DNA of 64,000 nt from Camellia lanceoleosa (taxonomy: Eukaryota > Streptophyta > Magnoliopsida > Ericales > Theaceae), in the NCBI GenBank assembly GCA_025200525.1, contig CM045758.1:1426001-1490000 (forward strand), given 5' to 3'. Position 1 is the first letter of the stretch, and each line of letters starts with the position of its first letter. The position numbers and the translations under genes are program-made. This document shows positions 1-10,873 of this stretch, piece by piece. The notes under the pieces are model-generated. The model made no database searches. It saw only the letters and a list, made by a program, of their open reading frames with translations, and was not told where the DNA came from.

Positions 1-3000
1 CGAGCAGCATTGCTGGATGATGTAATGTTGCATTGTCATTTCTGCCTTAGTGCTTGAGATGAATATCATTGTCATCATTACTTTTTGTTCCAACTCTTGA
101 TCAAATCCCATCACTACTTTCCTGTTTTGCTAGTCTAAAGCTGATTGTAATTACATGATGTGATAGCTTGCAGTTATCGAGGCCATGGCCATATTGGCAG
201 GTTATGTCTTACTTTGTACAAAAGTATCGTGAAATTAAATTGTTAGAGAGCAGCTTCACATTAGATTTTGTCATTCAATCATATTCTTTTAAGGCCTCAA
301 TGATGTATTTGTTGCTAAATGCTCTTTAGATGGCAACACCTTCAATATTCAATAAGATCCCTGAGGAGAATTTTTTAGCTGATTTACAATGAAGAAGTAA
401 TCTCGTGAATACTTCTGTTGATGTTGACAAGTTGAAGAAATTGTGACAGGATGGTCCAGCTTATGTTCGTGTGTTCATTAGCACATTACGTGACATATTC
501 AAGGAAGAAACAATAGAATATGTTCTGTCTTTAATTGATGAAATGCTTACAGGTACTGGGGAATATTTCAGCTTTAATTATGAATGAAATTCAATTAACT
601 GACTTAGTATTTTTTTTTGGTGGCAGCAAACTCAAAAAGAGCACGATTATTTCATGATAAGTCTCTTGCAAATGAAGATACTTATGAACCTTTCTTAAGG
701 TTGGTATCCTTTAATAGTCACTGAACTCTAATATTGGTGTATCTGAGTATCAGATGCTTTGGTTGTGATATTTATTTATTTAGTTGATAGCTTTCTCGCC
801 CCTCACTCCTTCCTGTGAAATCCTCAACCTAGTATCTCACAAAATAATCTATCACTGTATTGCAATGTCATGGAATTCTGTCCTTCTGTAGTGCAACTTC
901 GATAATTCTTATATTGTTTTCTAATTTTCCTTCACTTCTTGAGTGCACTCTCCTTATTATGTCTTGGTGATTCAGTGGTGCTCCCAGAAATTATTGCTTC
1001 AAACTTTCTTAAATATGATGTGGGTGGTAATTATTATATTATGTTTTGAAGAGACTTTATTTTTAATTTTTCACTTTTGCACCATTTGCTTTTGTTTATC
1101 ATTGTGGACTTTGGCCAGTGTTTTTTTTTTCTCCATTAGTATATGCCCACATTTTGATGGACCTGGCATGGTCTCTTCTTTTTTCATTTTCAGTACAGGC
1201 TGATTTTGAGCCTGCCTGAGGTTGAGTGGGATAGGTTTCTTGAATGAGATTCTGACTGAATGGGTTTGCCAAATGGTTTGTGTTTTTAAATGAGCAGCTT
1301 CTGTTCTTTTTTATTTTTTTATTTTATATATATATATAATATTTTTATTTGTTTTTTTCATTAGTGAGTGACATATTTTGAGTAAGTTAATAGTGCTGCC
1401 AGTTATATATGCATCTTTATATTGTTGCCTATTTTGCATGTGTTTCTCTGCTTGCTCTCTATCAGTCATTCATCTATTAAATGCATACCTGTTTTGCATC
1501 TGTTTTCTGTACTCATTTATTTTTTTGGTTGGCAATAATAAATTTTGTTAATGAAAGGAAGAAATAAGGAGAAATACACATTCAAGGAGGACAGGAAGTC
1601 CACCAAATAGAAAATAAAAAGAAACAAAAATTACATATCACACAACTTGCAAATCTCTATTCATCCCCCCCCCCCCCCCCCAATCCCCAAAAAAAAGAAA
1701 AAAGGAGTGCTGCTATTAGCACCTACCAAAATTCTTTGGACCCCAACTCTAAACCCTAAATTTTAATAATATTTTTTTGGACACCTCACTTATTACCAAA
1801 TCTACCCATATTCACAATGAAATGCACACCCACCTGAATCCATTCCAATTCCCTCTCTTCTCTCTCTCTCTCTCTCTCCTCATTAGTGATGTCTCTTCTC
1901 TCTCTTTTCTCTCACTCTCTCAAAACCCCTTTTGTTCATATGAGAAAGTGAAGATTTTTCTCTCTCTTCTCTCTCTTCTCTCTCTCTCTCTCTCTCAAAA
2001 CCCCTTCAAAACCCTAGCTTTTTCTCTCTCTTCTCTCTTCGACATTAACCACATCTAAAAAGTGGTTCCTGAAAACACAATGCATTTACTTGTAGGGTTG
2101 GTGTTCTTCGTCGATTAGGATTTCAACGACGTGGGTCTCTTTGGAATTTGCCATTGATTGGGAAATTCAGATGAGAAAGTGAAGATTGATGCGAATTGTA
2201 GGAATCGAAAACAATGTATATATATGGAAAACTAATCTCCATAATATTTTCAGAATAGAAAACTAATCTCCATATTTTCACAATGAAATGCACACCCACC
2301 CAATTTGTTCACCATTGTGTAGCCGAAAAAATGTATTTTGTTTAGAACTGTTTTGTCGAACAATAATGATCCTGTCAGCACTGTATGTCCGAACAAAATT
2401 TGTTCATCACTGTGTAACTTGAATCCATTCTAATTCACAACTTAAAATAACATGAATTAAATCCATTCAAAATACATAACTTAAATCCATTCCAATTCAC
2501 TCTTTTCCATTCTAAGTTAGTTCAACAAAGAAAATTACATAACCGACTATCTGTATTAATGTTCAGAACCTATGTATTGAACGAAAGGATTATGTTCAGT
2601 ACTGTGTTACCGAACATAATTGTAACAGTCAGCAAACCAAGATAATGAAATGAATCTAAACAAGAACGAATTTAAGACGACCGAGGATGTTAATACAAGA
2701 CAGATAAACGATCGAGAATGTTGTCCTCGTCCTCCATTGCTCTACACAGTGAAATAAGTGATGAAGTATACGTTATACTTGAAGCAAAACTTTCAAGTTC
2801 AATAGCGTTGATGATGGTGATGAAGATGACACATTCATGATTTAAGATGATTATGAAAAATAATAGATTTAGGGTTTATGCTAATTGGTTATGAAAAGTA
2901 ATAGGTTTAGGGTTTACAAACATGGAATACGTATGGTTGGAGTTGGAGGTGGGGGTGGGGGTGTGGGTGGGTGTCCAATATTATAGAGTATTAGTTATTA

Positions 3001-6000
3001 TTGATAGGTGGGTGCTCTATTTCATAATGTCTTTTAATGTAATTTTACTTTGGGGTATAATTGTAATAAAAAAAATTTTATAAAATGGGGAGTCCAAAGA
3101 ATTTTGGCAAGTGCTAATAGTAGCACTCAAAAGAAGACATACTTAGCATATCCCATAAACCTTTTAAATTCTTAGACTTGCTCTATTTTTAAATTTTTGA
3201 GTAAATTACAAATACACCCTCTAAAATTTGCTTAAAATACGAATTGCCTCTGTGGTTTGGAAAATTACAAATATCTTCCTGTCAGAATTTTTTATTTAAC
3301 AGAATTAATTAAAAAAGTGAAATTTCTAACTGTTCACCTATACAATAATAAAATTATCTAAATTGTTAATTGAAATAAAATTTTAACATTATTAAATACT
3401 GTTAATTAACTTGATGATTTATTAATAAAAGGACTCATTTGTTATGAAATTAGGAACCTTAAGGGGCATAATATAATTTCTAGAACCACAAGGGATAATT
3501 TGTAATTTATGTAAATGTCAGGGGGTGTGTTTGTAATTTACCCTAATTTTTTTTTTACATTTCTCTCTGACTAAATTTCCTAAAACATGGCACAAATAAC
3601 ACAACTCCAAAGGAAGAACTTAGGTCTTCTCATTGATGCTAAAGGCCTTGTAATGATAAAAAAAACATCCCCTGTCCAAATATCCTCTCAAAAGTGAATT
3701 TTTTCTCCATTTTCCAAGAAGAAATAGGTGAATAGTGAAAAATGAGCGAGATCTTGAGAAATACACTTCTATAGAGATCTAGGATTTCCCCAATAAACCA
3801 CATTAGAATCCCATCCATTAGTCTAGATCCCATAATTATTCTTGATAATAGACTGCCATAAAAACTTTTGCTCTGTAGGAAATCTTCATAACTGTAGCTA
3901 TAATATTTCCCACAGTAAGAGAGCTTCCATTTTTTTTTTTGGAAAAAAGGTCATATCCTATGTAATTAAGTTATCTTTCTTTTCCTCTTACTACCTTTCC
4001 ACAAAAAATCTCTCATCATTTTTTTCCAATAAGAGATAAATAGTAAATAGGTATATTGGACAAAACCGACTGAAACAATGAAAATCTCTCTTTAGAAATG
4101 AAAGCACTCCTCCACCCCTTAAATTTTTCCCCTGTTGTCTCAATAATTGGATACCAAAAATTCACACCTAGGATTACCCCTCATAGGTGACCCTAAATTA
4201 TTGGGCAAAGATTCAATGAGGCACCCTAATATTCCTACTTACCTATTCAGTTTGTTGTTTGGAAAATCAATTCCCACTATGGTGTTCTTGTTGATGTTCA
4301 CCCTAAGCCCAGTAACCATATAAAAAATTCTCAAAATAGAAAGCAAATTAACCACTTTAATCTCTTCACCAAAAGAGAAAAGATGGTGTCATCTGCAAAT
4401 TGTAAATGAGATATACAATTGCTATCCCTCCCTATGCAAAATCCATCTACATCCAGCTCCTTAGCTCAATCAACTAACCTACCCAAAACATCCACCACTA
4501 AGGAATACAAAAAGGGGATAAAGGATCACCTTGCATAAGACTCCAACAAAGCCTTAAAACTAGATAATAGATGACTTACAAGAGGGCAAGCAACCTTGAA
4601 TCCATTTTCTCCCCTTACTCTAAATCCTTTTTTTTTTTTTTTTGAGACAATTTAAAAAATCCATTCTACATGGTCATATGCTTTCTTAGAATCCACCTTA
4701 AAGATAACACTTTTTTTTTGGGTCCTCTATGTGTTTTCCACCACATCATTTGCTATCATAGCACATTTAAAAATCTGTTGTCCTTGAAAAATCCCAAGTC
4801 CATTCGAGAATAAGAGCTGCTATCCCCTAAAATTGCTTTCGACCTCCTTGATAAAACTTATTTCAAAATTTTATATAGAGAGGTGACTAAGGCCAAGTTT
4901 GGCATCTCCAAAATAATCCAAAAAGTCAAAAAGTCACTATCCTATTTAAGTCACATCATCTTATTTAAGTCACATCACCTCTCTAACACATCACTTCAAA
5001 CCCAACCCAAATCCAACCCATATTTCATAAAAAGTCAAAAAGTGCACTTATTTAGTCTTTCCAAACTTGGCCTAAGTTAATTGACCTAAAATCATCAATG
5101 TTCAAAGATTATCCTTCTTAGGTATCAAACGTATGAATGAAAAAAATTTGGCAAAAACTTTCAATAAATTGTTCTTAACAATTTCCCAATAATCTTGAAA
5201 GACAACCATGAAAAATGCATCAAGCTTTGGAAACTTATTCCTTTCAAACTCAAAAATTGCCAATTTAATATCATGTTCATCAAAAAGTCTATCCAACCGA
5301 TTAGGACTTGCTAGCCTCAACTAGAGACATCTCCAAACCATCCTATCCTTAGCCTTTCTACCCATCCAAATAACACAACCTTGATTAGAAGGAAAAAATC
5401 TCATTAAGTATTTTATCTTCCCTTTCCACAAGCCTCCCAGAACCAATCTCTAACCTTTTAATGCATTTTTCCCCCTCTTCCCATTCACAAACCTATGAAA
5501 AAACTTTGGATTCTTATCCCCATCTTTTAACCACTTCATCTTTGCTTTTTGACCTAATGAAATTTGCTTCCTAAACACCACTATGTCAAACTTAATTTTT
5601 AAATCTAGTATTTCCTTTCTATGGGACTCTTCAAGACCTCTCTTGCTTCAAAACTATCCAACTCAACTATCATTCTTGAAATTTCATTTTTTTACCTTCC
5701 TCAAATCCACAAGCTCTTCTTTTTTCCAAACATTTAACCTATCCTTCACTGTCTTAAGGCTTGTTTGGGAAGTTGGCTATTTTAGTAGGCTAAAATTTGT
5801 GTGTAGAAAGATGATTGGATTTTTTTGTAGTTGGATGTGATGTTTGTGAGAGAAAAAGTGAAATGATTGAGTTTGATGTAATATTTTGTCTTATTAGCTA
5901 TTTTAGCCTATTTTGTCTTTTTGTGGATCTTAGCCTAAAATTGGCTATTTTAGCCTTTGCCAAACAAGGCCTAAGTTTCTTCATAAATTTAAAACCTTCT

Positions 6001-9000
6001 AATCTTGAAACCCACAATTAGCCCACCATTCCTCAAAACATTTCTTAATGACTGATGCTCCGATTACTTATCCTCAAATCTAAAAGGAGTGGGTTCCCGC
6101 TTAAAAGGAAAGCTAAGGCACATTATGCAATTAGCCAAATTTAGTTTAATAATCTACCAAACATACACATAATCTCATTCACATTTGAACATAAATTGAC
6201 ATTCCCATGGAACATTCATTTTGAGAAAGATTATAAACATGCCAAATAAGGGTAATTACGATACCTAGGGTATGACATTGAGGCTATGTTTGGATCAAAG
6301 ATTTGAGAGGGATTTGTGGAGGGAAAGTTAAAAGAAAGGGAAAAGTGCAAAAATTTTGCTTATATTTCTTTCATTTTTCTTTTCCCTCCACAAATCCCTC
6401 CTCAAATCCTTGATCCAAACATAGTCTGAGGGTTTGATACCCATCATATTGGTTTAGGCCAACCTTTCTCCGATGACAACTCCTTGTGAACCTCACCCTA
6501 CCTAATGCTGTAGATTGAAGTCTTCGGGTCATGCAACCAGTTATGTATGTTTGGAATGGTCAAATAGTCCACTGATGGAAAAAGGCTTGTACAATTCTGC
6601 TTATGCAAGTATTTAGTGTTCATGAGGTAGTTTTTTGCACCAATGAGGTTACCGAAAGTTTGTATATATCAGGAAATTCTTGTTGTCACTGAAGGGTAAA
6701 TATTATTGGATTCTGTATATAAGTTTCATTCTATATTTTCCTTCATCTACTCTGCCATTCTTCTTTTGTGTTATATATGCAACATAGCTCTCAATTGACT
6801 TGTGAATATGAGAATGATGTTTTCAGTTGGGAGACATTCATTTGTTCTGCAAATCAATGTGCACTGACATAGTTCCACTTTCAGATTGCTTTGGAAAGGT
6901 AATTGGTTCATACAAGAAAGGAGTTGTAAGATACTTTTGATGATAGTGAGGTACTGGAATCACAACAATCTACCCACACAGTATGGTTAAAAGTTCTAAG
7001 AACCAGATTGAGTTTTTTAGTGTAACTAAATTTCACTAAACATTTTTTCCCTTCTTTTCTGGGTAATTTCAGTGCTAGGCCAAAAAATCAGGAGGGTACT
7101 GCAAATGGAGAAGCATCAAATTCGAAGAAGCAACTGAGTACCATTGATGATGTTTTGAAGGGACTGGTGGAATGGCTTTGTGCAGAGGTCTGTCTGCAAT
7201 TTTCCATATGTGCTTGGTACTGAGCAACTTTTTAGTTGGTTAAACACATTTTTAATATCTCAAACATGTGTTTAGGCTTAGTTCTCCACTTATGTGGTAC
7301 TCTGACTTTTTCCAGGGAGTTAGACTAAGGGCTTAAGTCATAGCATGGTTTTTTTTTGGGGGGGAGAGAAAAATTATACTCATACAAGATTTGTTAAAAA
7401 TAAATCGAGTAGTTGGCATTATTTGCAATCTGAATTATTTGTGGAAATTTGAGGGTTTTTTTTAGCTGTCACGTATTCATGCTATCAATAACCGAGCTGG
7501 ATATGTTGTCTTGCAAGGGATTTCCTTTTTGATTGACTCTATAGATGGGATCAAAACAATTTTTGAATAAGGTTACTTGATTTTAAAAAAAAAAAAAAAA
7601 AAAAATGATGATAGAGAATTGATATGCATTCTAACATGATTGTATACTTTTTATATTTATCTAGGGAATAGCTTTGTAATTTATTCTTTGATATCATAAT
7701 TTTAAAAACAAAATGCCAAAATTACCCTTCCATCCCTTAAATGTAATTAATTAACCCAGATTTAGCCTAAGAAAATTAAACAAGCCACCAAACACCCCAT
7801 AGTCTTCTTTCTCCTAACACTCTTTCAAACCCTAGGCTGATCACCACCACCACCACCTCCTCCACCAGCACAAAACTACATGCTCTGTTGTCCGGAACTT
7901 ACTTAAAAGTCAATTGAGTTAGACAGCATTCTTCAACTTCAGGTGGAATGTATCATTATTAAATCTAAAACTGAACCTTCTGTATATGCAAAATTATTTC
8001 TTAGACGAAACATCTAAATTAGTTCAATATGAGACGACTGGGTTTAAAATGTTTAGTCAAAAGAGTGGTTTGAAGCTGAGTTTTATACACTTTTCAATGA
8101 ACTGTTGATAATTTTCACTCAAATATATATATATATATATTTTATTTTATTTTTTTAATCTATTGCAAGACATATTTTTCCATAGTATGAGTCACCATAC
8201 TTATCCCTGTGCATCACTACATGTGCAGCTGAAGAAGCCTTCCCATCCTAGTCATGCTGTCCCAATGGCCATCAATTGCCTGGCGACATTACTGAAGGAG
8301 CCCATGGTGAGGTCTTCATTTGTTCAAGCAGATGGGGTGAAGCTGCTCATTCCTCTAATTTCTCCAGCATCCACTCAGCAGTCCATCCAGGTAACTTCAC
8401 CATTTAGGAGTCCTACAACTAATAAGCAACAACTTCTATGACTAAAGTTGGCACATCCCAATCCCATATATTGGGAGGTGGGGTGAGTGTGCATCTCATT
8501 CTACACAGCTTCAGGATGAGCTTTTCGTGTTTCCTTCTTGTTTAGCCTATTCTATGTAGATTTTGATTGAACTAACTTTCTTTGAAACAGCTTCTCTATG
8601 AAACATGTCTCTGTGTTTGGCTCTTATCTTTTTATGAACCTGCAATTGAGTACTTGGCTACTTCCAGAACCCTTCCTCGATTAATAGAGGTTGTGAAGGG
8701 TTCCACAAAGGAGAAGGTGAGTTCTTGGCATTTTGCACATTGAGTCCATTCTCAATTTTATTCCATTTCCCATTTGTAGTCATATTCATAACTATCACTA
8801 CTGCCAGAGTAAGAGTTGCATAGGCAGATAGCAGTTAATACATTCAATCTCCAGGATTTCTCTTTTCCGTTCCTGCTTATGTTATGTCCCTTATTTACTG
8901 TACCCCAGCCGCATACAATGCAGGAGTGATTTTTCAATTTTAATGTTTGTTGCATTTGTTTGTCTTCATCTACTTGTGAAGAGGACATGTATGTTGCATC

Positions 9001-10829
9001 CCCAACTGAATTCAAGAATTCTGTTGCATTATTGTTTACTAGGTCGTCAGGGTGGTTGTTTTGATCCTCCGAAATTTGCTTTCCAAAGGGACTTTTGGTG
9101 CTCAGATGGTAGATCTTGGGCTTCCACAACTTGTTCAGTGTTTGAAAGCACAAGCATGGAGTGATGAGGTGAGAAACCTATGAAGTTTTATTGTTTTTAT
9201 TCTTCCTACCCATTTGTTTCTTTTGGTTTGAGGAGGCAAAAATTTCAAACGAGTCAAGCTTATGCATGTATCCTTCCATCATGCAGTACAGTCCAAGTGC
9301 CATATTGGTAGCACATTTTTAATTTAATTTAAACTTTCTTCTTCTTCTTCTTCTTCTTTTTATTTATTTTATGTATATAATGTAAAATGTATTGTCTTTT
9401 GTATTTGACAAGTAATTGTGATTATCAGTGTAAATATGTGTTCAAATTTCGTTGACATTTGGCCTTTTGACATGGTGGCTTTCCTGGAGGGCACAAATAC
9501 AGTCGTTGGCAGCTTTGACCTTTATAAACTTAAATCTTAAGATATTGGGACAGGTATTGGACATGGATACGGGACACGTCATGGACACATATATTGCGTA
9601 TTGTATAAAATTATAAGATAATGTAAATTATGTAGAAATGTACTTTAAATTGATAGGATTAGGGAAAATATATAATTTCTATCTCATGTCCACTTGAGAG
9701 GCTAGAAATGTTCCTTTATTTGCAAGTTTGAGTTACTTCTTCAAACATCGTGAAAAATTAGAGGATCCAAGTGTCTAAATTGGGTATGGGTGTCGACCAC
9801 ATATTCCACACACTTACCCTTGTCATATCGGGTGGACACGAGTCCATGTAACACAGTTTGGCAGTGTGTTAATCACTAATGTCTAGTTCTCATTTGTGCC
9901 ATATGCTGAGCTATTTTGAAACTAGATTTCTCATCTTTTTAACGGGGGTGACTTGTATAGGTAATTCAACAAAATTTTAAATTCTCGTCATTTTGGATTG
10001 GCTATGTTAATAATTTTCTTTCATTTTTGATGGTGATGATTGTCTCAATTAGTTCACTAATTTAATTGCTTAGCTTCATCACTGTATCTGCATGCACATG
10101 GTGATCGTGTTCCATTATAATGTTTGTGAAATAGTTTTAACATTATTACTTTAGATGTTGCACAATTAGACAGGGTCTAATGATGAGGATGACTTTCTCA
10201 AGCTTTTGCGGTTCTTGCTACATTTCCTCAAAGCTTACTGTAAAATCAATTTCCTATCAAACTGAGAAGAGGATTAGTCACATCTTCTTTACCTGAACTT
10301 GAGGATATGCTTCTTCTTTATTTATTTATTATTTTTTTAGTACTAATATTTCTAATTGTTGAATGTAACAATTTCTACACCTACTCCACTATAGTTAGTG
10401 CACCATAGTTAGTGCTCCATTACCATTATACCTACTCCATTTAGGTTAATGCTCCATTTAGGTTAATGCTCCATTAATTTAGTTTAGTGCTCCACTAATT
10501 TGATTACTCCATTGTATCCCATTCTCTCTATAAAAGAGAGTTCATTCTCTCCATTGTAAGATATTGGAATCAATCTATAATATCAATACATTAATTTCTT
10601 ACATGGTATCAGAGCGGGTTTAGCACCTAGTATTTTTCGCTTCACCGGCGGGCGGCAACCTCGCCTTGGCCGCCTGCCGGACCTCAACCTACTCCGCTGC
10701 CACATTTCTTGCTGCTTTAGTTTTAATCCCTTGTCTCCTTTTCTTCTTCAATCGACCACTTTTTTGTTTGCTCTCTCTTTGTGGCTCTAATCATTTTGTT
10801 CAGTCAACATGGCCTTGGCAGTCTCTGCA

Positions 10830-10873
<44 letters not shown>

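Larger units (their letters stand above)
3560..6080 (-). mobile_element. Degenerate LINE (L1-type) antisense in VHA-H intron 3
   Basis: Minus-strand translation, with many stops and shifts, resembles a plant L1 reverse transcriptase. At 5320-5102 it reads [17 protein letters not shown] then [20 protein letters not shown] and LIPKKDN. Further on come an ANDVVE-like segment and [13 protein letters not shown] near 4700-4850, a GDPLSPF-like segment near 4520, LQF-type residues near 4400, and the C-terminal NGWDSN.V and NGEK region at 3690-3830. It has no intact ORF and is interrupted by two MITEs (4891-5072, 5758-5971), so it is older than they are. Outer limits are approximate. Confidence 0.75.

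Noticed and set aside
8758..9153. Minus-strand ORF of 131 codons
   Set aside because: Shadow of VHA-H exon 9043-9168 and flanking introns.
10620..10808. Conserved SAMDC upstream ORF before the captured ATG
   Set aside because: No match to the small polyamine-responsive uORF; the sequence is element leader.
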